Of a stretch of 64,000 nucleotides of DNA, positions 1 through 8,260 are shown one piece after another. The translations under genes and the position numbers were made by a program. Positions within the stretch are counted from its first letter, which is position 1. Every line of letters starts with the position of its first letter. The notes beneath the pieces were generated by a model. It did not search any database. It was not told where the DNA came from and saw nothing but the letters and a program-made list of their open reading frames with translations. The stretch spans positions 558,001 to 622,000 of the forward strand of contig NZ_JACXAC010000003.1 in the NCBI RefSeq assembly GCF_014699055.1, written 5' to 3'. This DNA comes from Hymenobacter armeniacus. GTDB lineage: Bacteria > Bacteroidota > Bacteroidia > Cytophagales > Hymenobacteraceae.

Positions 1-2986
1 AAACAACCAGCGTCCAATAGTTATCCAAAAGTTTGGACCAGCCCGGTTGTTGCGCTAACTGTCGCAACAACAATGCTCGTTGTGCCAATAAGCCGGTTTG
101 GACACGTACCTGTGTATCGGCTCCGGTCTTGCCTGTAGGCATAAAGCCAATATGGACTCGCCGGCCCGCCGTAACCTTTGCGAAGAAACTATCATCGTAT
201 CTTATTCCCGTTGGAGGGAACACCGCAACCTGCCTGCCTCCGTACAAAGCGGCAATTTGCTGCTCTGTGTTGCGGGTAGTTGCGGTCGAAGCTACAATCT
301 TGGGGGCTATTCCGTCTCGGGTAGCCAGCAGCTCCACTGCCGCCTCAAACAAGCCAACCACTGAGCCCAGTGGGCCACTCAGCAAGTGGAGTTCGTCCTG
401 AATGATGAGGTCAGGTGGTCGTTGTGGGGTGCGTCCATTCTGGTTTAGCCCAAAAAACCGGTACCCTTCTTCCCGGTGTGCCAGCTGTGCAAATTTGTCT
501 ACAGTAGCAAAAAGCAGGGTAGGGGGATTGCGATACAGCGAATCATCCACTACATCAATGGGGAGCATTGGGCTACCCCGAAAGAAGCACCGCTCATCGA
601 GGCAGCGCACAGCAAAGCGCCCATTGTTGCCCCCTGTTACTTCAAAGCCGTGCACAGGTCGCCCAGTTGCATTGTGCATGCCAAATAAGCGCGAGCCGCA
701 CCATGGGCACGCCGATAAAGCAAACCGATTCTTATCTCTAGCACCTGCTAATCGAGTAGTGGGAGGATTCCGGTTGTTTGCCAGCGCTTGGTTCATTTCA
801 TTCTGGCAACTCATGGCGCTGTCGGGGCCTGGTTCCAATCGGTTGGGGGTGCTACTGCCGCCCACCCAAAGCCCAATAGAAATTCGCTCATTCCCAAGCC
901 GTGCTTGGGGCAGCTTTAAACGGAGCATGTCTAAAGCGCAGATAAGGCGCGCTGCCCGTTCAAACTGTTGCGAGGCAAGCAGTCGCAACGTGTAACGCAT
1001 GAGCACCGAGGTGCCACCACTTTGGGCCGGGTTCAAACGCCGTCGCCATGCTATAGTAAATGCCGCTAAAGCTAGGTAAGCTTCAGTCTTGCCACCTCCC
1101 GTTGGAAACCACAAAAGGTCTACTACTTCCCGCCGGTTGGCACAGGTAGGGTCCACAATAGCTTCCAGATTCAGCAATAAAAAGGCCAGTTGAAAAGGGC
1201 GGTACTGAAAAGGTGCGTGGCCATCTCCACTACGCCGGCCGGGATGGTTCTCAAACGAGTCCAACTCCCGGTATAGATTAACCGGTGCGCCGTCCGGCAG
1301 GGGCACATTAGGCTCTTTTTCGGTATTGCCCCACGTTGGGTCATCCGATACCACCATCTGCATGAGCATGGCTGTATTGGCCAATTGGAAGCAGCTCATG
1401 GCTTCCGGCTCATTGAGCAGCTTAATGTTGCGCACTAGCCGGTCATAGGTGTCCTGCTGTTTCTGGATAATTGGCTCCAACACATTGGCAAACGACATCG
1501 AGGTTGCGTCTCGTCGCTTCTCTTCTTCATGCGCTTCCGTAGCCTGAGCATCCAGCCATATCTTGTACTGACCAGCGAAATCCAACAACTCGGCAACGGT
1601 TTCTTCGGCTGTCAACTCGCTCCAAATTGATAGCCGTTTCAACTCGCACGTCCGAGCCATAGCTTGCTTTACGGCGTCCGTCAATTCATCACGGTCACGC
1701 AAGTCATTACTCATGCCGGGCACCGTTACTTGCGGCAGCCAGGTAGTAGCTAGCCATGTTGGCCGTGCTGGTGGCAACGCACCTTGGTCTATGCTCTCCC
1801 ACTGCACCGCGCAGCTATGTCCTTGGCCGTAAGAATGCACGTCACGGTACAGGTAGCGAAGTGTGCGTGCTTCTTCGTCAAATGCTTGCTCGCTAATCGG
1901 CTGGTGGGACAAGAGTGTTGTCCCGGCTGGCACTCTTAAGCGCAGGGTTGTCTGGAAAAAGCAGAGCTCGTTGAGCGGCTGGCTCGAAGCCATTAATTTT
2001 TCTCCCTCGAAATAACTTGTGTTAGCTAGCAGCACCTTCACATAATTGCATGCCCCTCGTGGTAGCACTTTTGTATGCAGTTGCGCAGTAGCATGGCCCG
2101 GAAATCCATCTGCTGCTCCGAGCGGTATAGGCTCTCGCACGGCATCAGCCAAAACCAGTGTTTTGCTTAGCTGTACTTGATGCCGTTGCCAGCGCGGGTA
2201 GAAAAGCCGCTCAAATTGTGGTAGTGCTACCAGCTTTCGATTTTCTCGCCGAGCTCGTTTGAAAGTTTCAAGGTCAGCATAGTCGCCGGTGCGGCCAGCT
2301 CCTCGCTGTCCACTTACCGGCCGAGTCAAAGTGAGGTAATGATGTTCCTCATCGTAAGCCACCAGCTCACGCAAGCTGTCAGGAAAGCCATCCGCGGCAA
2401 ACAGGTCATCAAGTACATTTCGGCCGCCTGGAAATGGAACTCTGAACTGTTCAGCACCCACCGTATTGGTTGGGTCGAGCATGATGTATACACCCAGTTC
2501 CAGTTCGACGGTTAGTTCATGCACTTCCGCAGCCACACAACACGTCAGACCCATATTATCAGGGAAAAACTGATTAGCCGCCGGGTATTCTACTGCGTTT
2601 TGAGTCCAGCTACGTTGCTCTTGCGTAGTGCTCGAGTTGTCGGTTAGCTCTTCAGACTTTTCTTCTGGCTCTTCACCATCGGCTGTTTCTTCGGCTGATT
2701 GTTGGTCTTCGACCTTTTGGTCATTCTCATCGGCCTCATCATCATTGCCATCTTCATCCTGTGTGTCAACACCCTCCATCTGGCTGGTGGTTGTTGCAGT
2801 CGGCCTTGGAAAAAGTACGCCCGAATAGTAGCGTCGCAGGGGGAGGTCTGCCAATTGCTCCCGATTTGGGTCAGTACCCGCTAATAGGTCGGTACCAGGG
2901 CCAATAAGAGTGTGGGACAGAAAGTCGCGAAACGAGTTGCGTGCTTCGTTGTCCTTAAGCAGTTCTGGTACAGTAGTAGTGGGCAT
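1..2986 (-). CDS. drmA: DISARM helicase DrmA, partial (3' end outside window)
   Basis: Reading the minus strand from the ATG at 2986 gives an uninterrupted frame of about 995 codons that leaves the window at base 1. Visible features are a very acidic stretch near residues 60-115, a Walker A segment WFPTGGGKTEAYL near residue 628, a CPWCG zinc-type pair near 765 with a further Cys pair after it, a DEAD-like box IIQDELHLLSGPLGS near 865, and motif III STATT. This is the pattern of DrmA, the helicase of DISARM anti-phage systems, which acts with DrmB (DUF1998). drmB would be expected just beyond the left edge. The start lies 15 bp after the drmE-like stop, so the two genes are probably co-transcribed. 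It could instead be a DrmA-like helicase of a related system, since the partner genes cannot be seen. Confidence 0.8.
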   Translation of the reverse strand, partial: MPTTTVPELLKDNEARNSFRDFLSHTLIGPGTDLLAGTDPNREQLADLPLRRYYSGVLFPRPTATTTSQMEGVDTQDEDGNDDEADENDQKVEDQQSAEETADGEEPEEKSEELTDNSSTTQEQRSWTQNAVEYPAANQFFPDNMGLTCCVAAEVHELTVELELGVYIMLDPTNTVGAEQFRVPFPGGRNVLDDLFAADGFPDSLRELVAYDEEHHYLTLTRPVSGQRGAGRTGDYADLETFKRARRENRKLVALPQFERLFYPRWQRHQVQLSKTLVLADAVREPIPLGAADGFPGHATAQLHTKVLPRGACNYVKVLLANTSYFEGEKLMASSQPLNELCFFQTTLRLRVPAGTTLLSHQPISEQAFDEEARTLRYLYRDVHSYGQGHSCAVQWESIDQGALPPARPTWLATTWLPQVTVPGMSNDLRDRDELTDAVKQAMARTCELKRLSIWSELTAEETVAELLDFAGQYKIWLDAQATEAHEEEKRRDATSMSFANVLEPIIQKQQDTYDRLVRNIKLLNEPEAMSCFQLANTAMLMQMVVSDDPTWGNTEKEPNVPLPDGAPVNLYRELDSFENHPGRRSGDGHAPFQYRPFQLAFLLLNLEAIVDPTCANRREVVDLLWFPTGGGKTEAYLALAAFTIAWRRRLNPAQSGGTSVLMRYTLRLLASQQFERAARLICALDMLRLKLPQARLGNERISIGLWVGGSSTPNRLEPGPDSAMSCQNEMNQALANNRNPPTTRLAGARDKNRFALSACPWCGSRLFGMHNATGRPVHGFEVTGGNNGRFAVRCLDERCFFRGSPMLPIDVVDDSLYRNPPTLLFATVDKFAQLAHREEGYRFFGLNQNGRTPQRPPDLIIQDELHLLSGPLGSVVGLFEAAVELLATRDGIAPKIVASTATTRNTEQQIAALYGGRQVAVFPPTGIRYDDSFFAKVTAGRRVHIGFMPTGKTGADTQVRVQTGLLAQRALLLRQLAQQPGWSKLLDNYWTLVV

Positions 2987-3001
2987 AAGAAAAGATGAGT
3001 G

Positions 3002-5653
3002 CTAATTGTGGAACACGGGCCGTACTTCAAGCAACGTCCGTTCTCGAATGGCAGAATTATCGCGGAGTAGTAGGTATAGGTCTTCGCCCAGGTGCGCACG
3101 ACACTGGCTGTCGTCACCGCTTAAGTGAGCCCCCAAAAGCGGACCGCTGACTTGGCGATTAACTCTGGCCACTTCCCGGTTGTGAAACCGCCGTGCTTGG
3201 TACACGGCATCCATACGACCACGTAGAGGGTTACTGGCCCCGAGCTTTTCTTCCGCCAGGTCATGCAAAGCCATTAGGTTTTGCCAGAGGCGCGGAAAAC
3301 GAAAATTCTCGTCGGTAAGCCACTGCTCAAATCGAACAAACTTTACTGCCAGTCCCTTTTTCGTCAACACGTAGTAGAGCCGCTCCCAACTACCATAGTA
3401 GTGCTTGGCCAGCAGCATTCGCAAGGCGTTCCGCCACCATCCCCATGCTTCCTGCACAGCTTGGGCCTCGGCGGGAAACCGTTGGGATAAGTAGCGGCGT
3501 ACTTGAGCCGGGTCGGTTTCGACTATTATTACTCGGTCACCTGACAGCAATTCGCCTGGCCGCCGCAGGAGCCAGTCTCCGTCTACACCTTGAGTCAAGA
3601 CTCGAGTGCTAGGCGCCAAGCGCATTTCGGTGTTGTCGGTGAATATGAGTCGCAGTTGTAGCCGCTCATCTGCGACTCCTGGTTCTTCATCGGTCGGCCG
3701 TCTCTGTTTGCTGCTTAGTGAAGTGTTTAGCGTTGTGCGTTGAGCTTCTTCAATGTTCAACTTGCCAAATAATTCATCTAGAACAGAATAAATTACCGCT
3801 GCAGCCGCAGAATCTGACCCTGTAGTAGTGTCCGCAGTTGGCGTTGCCTTCACTATTTGTGCTGACTCAACCAGTTCTGGAAGCGTAATGTGTACTCCAA
3901 AATGAGGACGGTCGGGATGATGTAGTGCGTTTGCAACCCGACGGCGATGGTACAGCTCTACTTGTGCATAGCGAGCAGCTTCTAGGCCAGAGTAAGCCAG
4001 AACAATTACCCGCCCACGTGCACGCAACGCGCGTCGGTACATCATCAATTCATCTTCGCCCTGTTTGCCTATCCGTAGTGCTGGCAGTATCCACAGGGTA
4101 GTAGTTTGGTTCAGTTTCTCGTCACTCAGCTTCTCGCGCAGTTCTTTGCCGCTTACTACCAGCGGTGCTTTGCGAGTCGGCCAATCCGCTTTGAGAGCGG
4201 CTGCAGTGCTTTCAACTTCGCGGCTAGCTACCACCAATACTACCCGCCCATTATGATTTAAAGCCAACTCGCGTAACGCTGTATACTTAGCATTAGCGTG
4301 ATGCAAGCAGTCTGCCACTTCAGTCAAACACTTTTTAAGGAGTTGCCGCGTGCTTACCATTTCGGCGGGCCTTAGAGTTAGCAATGCATCACGGTAAGGC
4401 CCATCATCCTCCAATAGCGCCTGAGCCCAAAGAAGTAGCCCGGCAGTTTGCCGCTCAATCTCACTTCCTTTGGTACCCATCGGAGGCAATGTCAGCCGCC
4501 ACAGCAGCGGAAGCACATGCAGTAGCGCCCTTTGATTTACTCCGTATTCAATCTCCACAAGCTCTACGGCATCTTGTAGCGCTACAGTAGCTTGGTGCAA
4601 CGAGTCGTTGTAAACTTCGTGTAGTTCTGGATAGCGCACCGGCTGCCCTTGCAACAGAGCCATTTCTTCAGGAGTCCACTCCCATACCCGAAATGGATGA
4701 GCCGCCCGCGGCGGCCGTGAGCCAACCAGCAGCAGGCTTTGATAATAGCCCCAGTTTCGGCCCATCCGAATGGCATCAAATAAGCCATTATCGTCACAGT
4801 ACCGCTCATGGCCCATAATGAGCAGTTCCTCCACTGGCCCACCGCCTGGCACTCCGTGCATGTTGAACACTTGTGTTTTCAACCGCTCGTAGCTGCTGGC
4901 TGCTTCTACCATCGGTGGCACAGGCAGCTGCAGCGTCGGCCTACCCTGGCTCGACCAGCGGCGAAGCGGCATGGGTGCGGTGGCATGCAGGCGCTCAGTC
5001 AGTCGCCCATCGCAGAGTACCCCTAGCCGATGTGGGAATGCCGATACCCAGTCCTGAATTCGCAGCGTATCGCGGATAAAGCGGAAGTTGCCAGCCAAGC
5101 CTAGCCGGGTCTGCTTATGCGTGTACACGCCATCCAGCCCCAGGTGCTTGCATTCCTGCCGCGAAAGGAGCCGTACACCATTGCGCACGTTGCCACCGTA
5201 AAAAGTGGTAGCATTGCGTCCCCGGCGCTTCTCTGGGTCGAAGGTTTTTACTATCTGACCAGTAGCAGCATCTACTTCGTGTACTTCACGAAGTTCACTC
5301 TCACCCTCATTCTTTAACCGTAGCATCACATCACCTACGGCATAGCGAGTAGGTGCCTGAGAAGCTGCTATATAATTGGCCCGATACTTTAACAGCATGG
5401 CTCCGAGCAGCGCACCATCCAAAGCCAGTTCATCCAATAGCCGGTCAGGCAGCACAAGTAGGTAATCAACTCGTTCAGTCACGGGTTTGCCCTCATTGGC
5501 ATCCAGTGCCTTGTGCAGCAGGTAAAGGGTTGCCAGTCCCAACCGCGACAAGTTCATGCTCCGCAACTCGTACCACTCTTCCAGTTCTCGGGCAAACAGT
5601 GCGCATAGCTCGTCGACATACGCCGACAGTTGCGCTGCTAATTCTTCGTGCAT
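3002..5653 (-). CDS. DrmE-like protein of a class 2-type DISARM system
   Basis: This 883-aa protein directly precedes drmA with a 15 bp gap. No Walker A or methylase motif is visible. The middle third (about residues 465-600) has alternating hydrophobic strands and phrases such as LWILPALRIGKQGEDELMM and GRVIVLAYSGLEAARYAQVE, which look like the second RecA fold of a helicase without its catalytic residues. The C-terminal third is rich in Arg, Trp and His. In class 2 DISARM the gene before drmA is drmE, of unknown function, and size and position match. The family call rests mainly on context. The ATG at 5653 follows a terminator-like hairpin, so drmE-drmA may have their own promoter in the short AT-rich gap. 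Confidence 0.6.
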   Translation of the reverse strand: MHEELAAQLSAYVDELCALFARELEEWYELRSMNLSRLGLATLYLLHKALDANEGKPVTERVDYLLVLPDRLLDELALDGALLGAMLLKYRANYIAASQAPTRYAVGDVMLRLKNEGESELREVHEVDAATGQIVKTFDPEKRRGRNATTFYGGNVRNGVRLLSRQECKHLGLDGVYTHKQTRLGLAGNFRFIRDTLRIQDWVSAFPHRLGVLCDGRLTERLHATAPMPLRRWSSQGRPTLQLPVPPMVEAASSYERLKTQVFNMHGVPGGGPVEELLIMGHERYCDDNGLFDAIRMGRNWGYYQSLLLVGSRPPRAAHPFRVWEWTPEEMALLQGQPVRYPELHEVYNDSLHQATVALQDAVELVEIEYGVNQRALLHVLPLLWRLTLPPMGTKGSEIERQTAGLLLWAQALLEDDGPYRDALLTLRPAEMVSTRQLLKKCLTEVADCLHHANAKYTALRELALNHNGRVVLVVASREVESTAAALKADWPTRKAPLVVSGKELREKLSDEKLNQTTTLWILPALRIGKQGEDELMMYRRALRARGRVIVLAYSGLEAARYAQVELYHRRRVANALHHPDRPHFGVHITLPELVESAQIVKATPTADTTTGSDSAAAAVIYSVLDELFGKLNIEEAQRTTLNTSLSSKQRRPTDEEPGVADERLQLRLIFTDNTEMRLAPSTRVLTQGVDGDWLLRRPGELLSGDRVIIVETDPAQVRRYLSQRFPAEAQAVQEAWGWWRNALRMLLAKHYYGSWERLYYVLTKKGLAVKFVRFEQWLTDENFRFPRLWQNLMALHDLAEEKLGASNPLRGRMDAVYQARRFHNREVARVNRQVSGPLLGAHLSGDDSQCRAHLGEDLYLLLRDNSAIRERTLLEVRPVFHN

Positions 5654-5687
5654 GAGGTAAGGACTCGCTCAGTTTATAAAAACAGAT

Positions 5688-5711
5688 GATGCTTAAATGG
5701 CATTAAGCATC
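5688..5711 (-). terminator. Intrinsic terminator between the 224-aa gene and drmE
   Basis: A 9-bp perfect stem (GATGCTTAA / TTAAGCATC) with a 6-nt loop begins one base after the stop codon of the 224-aa gene. On the minus strand it is followed within 5 nt by a run of five T. It would separate the toxin-antitoxin-chaperone unit from drmE-drmA. Confidence 0.7.
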
Positions 5712-6386
5712 TTATGCCGAGTCAGCTCTGGCTGCTTCCTGTTTTTTAAACTTGCGGAGCTTTTCGAGTAGCTCCTCGCTTGGTCCTGCCTCTTGGCTTC
5801 CTAGGTAGAAATGGGTGTAGACATTGGTCGTGCCCTTGCCAAAGATGTTGAAATACAGTACATAGGTTTTGGAGTACGCATCGTTGAGCGAGTACGCATA
5901 CACTGGCTCAAAGAATGTCAACCGTTGGTCCAGCTCGCGACGCACCACGCACTTGCAGTCGGCCACCGTACCGGCCCCGGTGCGTGTTTTACGTGTCAGG
6001 TACAGGTCTTCCAGCAACTCTACCTCAAACCACGACACAATGCGCTTCTTGCGACCATTGGTGTGCACGGTACCCGCCGAGATTTGAAAAAACAGCACTT
6101 CACCCCGCTTCATAATGCGGAGTGCCTCGAAATACTGCCCCTTTTTTTCCTCTGCCTTTTTTGTTAGAGAGGCGAAATAGGCAGCTCGCTCCTCATCTGC
6201 TTGACTTGGGTTCTCCAACTCAGCATATGGGATGTTCTGAGGGTCTTCAGGATAAAGGTCTTGGTCACTGTTAACAGTAACGACCACCTCGCTACCATTA
6301 TGAAACACGAGCCGTTTGGCAACCCCTGTAACTTGGTCGCGGTGCCAGAAATGCCCGTTGTGAAACTCAGTAGAAATTACTTTCAT
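5712..6386 (-). CDS. Unknown 224-aa protein in the defence island
   Basis: I do not recognise a family. The protein begins MKVISTEFHNGHFWH, has an acidic and charged middle (about residues 45-90) and then a beta-rich half ending FNIFGKGTTNVYTHFYLG. There is a Lys/Glu-rich tail. No signal peptide, membrane segment or nuclease motif is evident. It lies 71 bp after the SecB-like chaperone gene on the same strand and ends in a terminator, so it is probably the last gene of the toxin-antitoxin-chaperone unit. It might be an accessory of that module or an independent defence gene. Confidence 0.7.
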   Translation of the reverse strand: MKVISTEFHNGHFWHRDQVTGVAKRLVFHNGSEVVVTVNSDQDLYPEDPQNIPYAELENPSQADEERAAYFASLTKKAEEKKGQYFEALRIMKRGEVLFFQISAGTVHTNGRKKRIVSWFEVELLEDLYLTRKTRTGAGTVADCKCVVRRELDQRLTFFEPVYAYSLNDAYSKTYVLYFNIFGKGTTNVYTHFYLGSQEAGPSEELLEKLRKFKKQEAARADSA

Positions 6387-6457
6387 AGGCCGGGTAGACA
6401 GAAAAAAGGAAGGATTATAGATAGCACATCATATTGTAACCACTCCAGCATGGATTG

Positions 6458-7033
6458 TTAATCCTTGGCTGGTTTACGTTTCGTGGTCACTCGTTTAGGC
6501 TTGGTTGATGCAGACGCGCGTTTTTTAGGTACCGCCGGTTCATCTCTAGCCTCCAGCTCCTGTAATGATTGTTGAAACAGTTCTTGCGGGCTGCGTAGGG
6601 GCAAAGCAAACCCGGCTAGTGGTGTCCCTGCAGTTTTGCCGAGCACCAGGCCGCGGGCAGTGGAATAGGCCACCCCGCCCAGCATTATCATCAAATCACG
6701 TATTGGGAAAGACCCTTCAAACTCTTTTGACGTGGTCGAGTATTCCTCTAGGTTTTCAACTTCAAACACAAAGCGCAGCTGGAATTGACCGGTGGCTCCG
6801 CTAGGGGCACCCGCTTCGTCGTACCCAGCGGCAGCCAGGGAAAGAGTATAGTAGATGCGCTTGGCTTCCATCTCAAAGCCAGGCTCGAGCAGCACACGGG
6901 TTAAGCCATGGGAAGCTGTGGCCGTGCCGCCATCAGTTGCGCCATTATCAATTAAGCATTGAATAAAACCTGCCTCAGCCATGCGAAACCGGCTCAGGTC
7001 AAATGAAAGTAAAGGAGCAGCAGGAGCTGACAT
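6458..7033 (-). CDS. SecB-like chaperone of a toxin-antitoxin-chaperone module
   Basis: The 191-aa product resembles SecB. After an N-terminal strand FRMAEAGFIQCLIDNG come strands such as QFQLRFVFEVENLEEY and a helix IMLGGVAYSTARGLVLGKTA ending in TPLAGFALPLRSPQELF, which match the SecB helix and its FPxxxLxPxxFxxL-type end. Canonical SecB is rare in Bacteroidota, whereas SecB-like chaperones occur in TAC systems, where they stabilise an aggregation-prone antitoxin. It is encoded 10 bp after the antitoxin stop, in the order known for the Mycobacterium HigB-HigA-SecB(TA) module. The Lys-rich tail (PKKRASASTKPKRVTTKRK) is not a usual SecB feature. The assignment is by pattern and not by alignment. 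Confidence 0.65.
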   Translation of the reverse strand: MSAPAAPLLSFDLSRFRMAEAGFIQCLIDNGATDGGTATASHGLTRVLLEPGFEMEAKRIYYTLSLAAAGYDEAGAPSGATGQFQLRFVFEVENLEEYSTTSKEFEGSFPIRDLMIMLGGVAYSTARGLVLGKTAGTPLAGFALPLRSPQELFQQSLQELEARDEPAVPKKRASASTKPKRVTTKRKPAKD

Positions 7034-7043
7034 GGAGGAGTGT

Positions 7044-7769
7044 TTAGGAGACTATCGGAAGATAGGAAGTTGATTTTTCAGCACGCGGGGCTTTGCCATA
7101 GATGACTGCCGCAGCCTGCCACCCAGGCAGAGCGGCAGGCTGCACCAAATCTGGTCCTGGCATGGCCCAAGCATCGGCAATGGCGGGCCGCTTAGCGGCC
7201 TGACGCTTGGCGCTACCCGAATGCACCCGCCCCACTGAGGGTGCATACATTGCCGAAACTGCAGCATGCCTCGGCCAATGGTGTATCGTTGTTATCTCAC
7301 GTCCCAAAGCCGACACGTGAGTCAACTCCTGCAGCTTGCGAACCGTTTTGCTAGGTAAAGCAGCTAATCGCATTTGAAGCAACTTGCCAAGCATAGAGTG
7401 GTCGCAAAACATGCCCAGTAATAGTGCGTTTGACTCAGAAGGTAATTCCCCGCTCTCATACTGACGAAACTGATTTACCCCAAAGCCTAACAGCCGTGAG
7501 GCCTCGCGAGCGCTCAGGCCCAGTGCCTCGCGCCGTGCAGTCAACTGTTCCGCGGTGGGCACATGATTGTGCTCACGCCACTTTTGCTCCAATAATTCTA
7601 AGAAAAGCTCGTCCTGCTCATCTGTTGTGAATTGCTCACCGGTTTCGATGCAGCGGAACACTGGCACAGTTACCTGAATCTGCTGACCCCGCATTTCAAA
7701 GATGTCAGTTTTCTGAATCTCTTCGGCCATCCCATTAGCGAAAGGGCTAGGCATCGTTTTAGTTGCCAT
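7044..7769 (-). CDS. MqsA-like HTH antitoxin with long C-terminal tail
   Basis: The ATG at 7769 was chosen because it lies 4 bp after the toxin stop; the frame extends further upstream, but only into the toxin gene. The N-terminal part (about 1-60) resembles the MqsA/YgiT entry segment but lacks its zinc cysteines. Residues about 70-110 form an HTH (LGLSAREASRLLGFGVNQFRQYE), typical of antitoxins that bind their own operator. A tail of about 90 residues after the HTH domain is Ala/Pro/His-rich with no obvious fold. In TAC systems such a C-terminal chaperone-addiction region makes the antitoxin depend on SecB-like chaperones, and this tail is a candidate. Expected role: neutralise the MqsR-like toxin and repress the operon. 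Confidence 0.7.
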   Translation of the reverse strand: MATKTMPSPFANGMAEEIQKTDIFEMRGQQIQVTVPVFRCIETGEQFTTDEQDELFLELLEQKWREHNHVPTAEQLTARREALGLSAREASRLLGFGVNQFRQYESGELPSESNALLLGMFCDHSMLGKLLQMRLAALPSKTVRKLQELTHVSALGREITTIHHWPRHAAVSAMYAPSVGRVHSGSAKRQAAKRPAIADAWAMPGPDLVQPAALPGWQAAAVIYGKAPRAEKSTSYLPIVS

Positions 7770-7773
7770 GATA

Positions 7774-8181
7774 TTAAACAGTAAAGGCGCGTCGCAATGG
7801 CGACTTTTCGACCTCGTGAAAAGAAACACAAACCGGAGTCTGTGAAAAAGCTCCTATCTGCACTTTTATATAAAAATCGGTTTTCCCAATAAGTTGACCG
7901 AATACCCACAAATCGCCCTTGCCGGGTGGAGGATTATCCAGGTCATTGAATGGTCCCTGGCAGTAATCAAAGGGTGTTAGCCGCATTATGTAGCCTCGTC
8001 GGTCGCTTGGCCGAATGCCCATTTCATTCAGGCCCACCAGCGCCCGCCGGTTCTTGTTCTTGGCATCCTCTTTAAAGACAAGACCATAGGACTCAATTTT
8101 GGCGTGGAGCTGTTGCAAGAAAGCCCGAACCTCTTCGAATGAAGGAGGAGTGGAGGAGGACGGTTTAGTTGGCGGTATCAA
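7774..8181 (-). CDS. MqsR/RelE-fold-like toxin
   Basis: The 135-aa product precedes the antitoxin by 4 bp, the toxin-first order of mqsRA and higBA. The C-terminal half, KGDLWVFGQLIGKTDFYIKV followed by VCVSFHEVE, matches the MqsR pattern of a D-x-W/Y-x-F strand, a YIK strand and a final SFH strand. Residues 22-60 give the MqsR-like helical part ending in a charged RRALVGLNEMGIRPSD segment. MqsR toxins are ribosome-independent mRNA interferases. The exact active-site residues cannot be confirmed here. A palindromic operator lies just upstream. Confidence 0.6.
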   Translation of the reverse strand: MIPPTKPSSSTPPSFEEVRAFLQQLHAKIESYGLVFKEDAKNKNRRALVGLNEMGIRPSDRRGYIMRLTPFDYCQGPFNDLDNPPPGKGDLWVFGQLIGKTDFYIKVQIGAFSQTPVCVSFHEVEKSPLRRAFTV

Positions 8182-8202
8182 AGCTACGATAATTACAGAT
8201 AA

Positions 8203-8220
8203 TGCAACTAAAAAGTTGCA
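8203..8220 (-). promoter_or_regulatory. Palindromic operator overlapping the toxin-antitoxin promoter
   Basis: TGCAACT and AGTTGCA form perfect 7-bp arms around a 4-nt spacer, 22 bp upstream of the toxin ATG. On the minus strand a TTTG overlaps the first arm and a TATCTG-like -7 element follows the second, about 17 nt apart. Operator and promoter therefore overlap, as expected for autorepression by the HTH antitoxin. It also implies the module is transcribed independently of hsdR. Confidence 0.65.
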
Positions 8221-8260
8221 AAAAAATTTACAGCGTCTTCAAGTATTATTCCACTAAAGC

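Noticed and set aside
33..995. Overlapping + strand open frames at the left edge
   Set aside because: They are antisense to a continuous minus-strand frame with clear DrmA helicase motifs.
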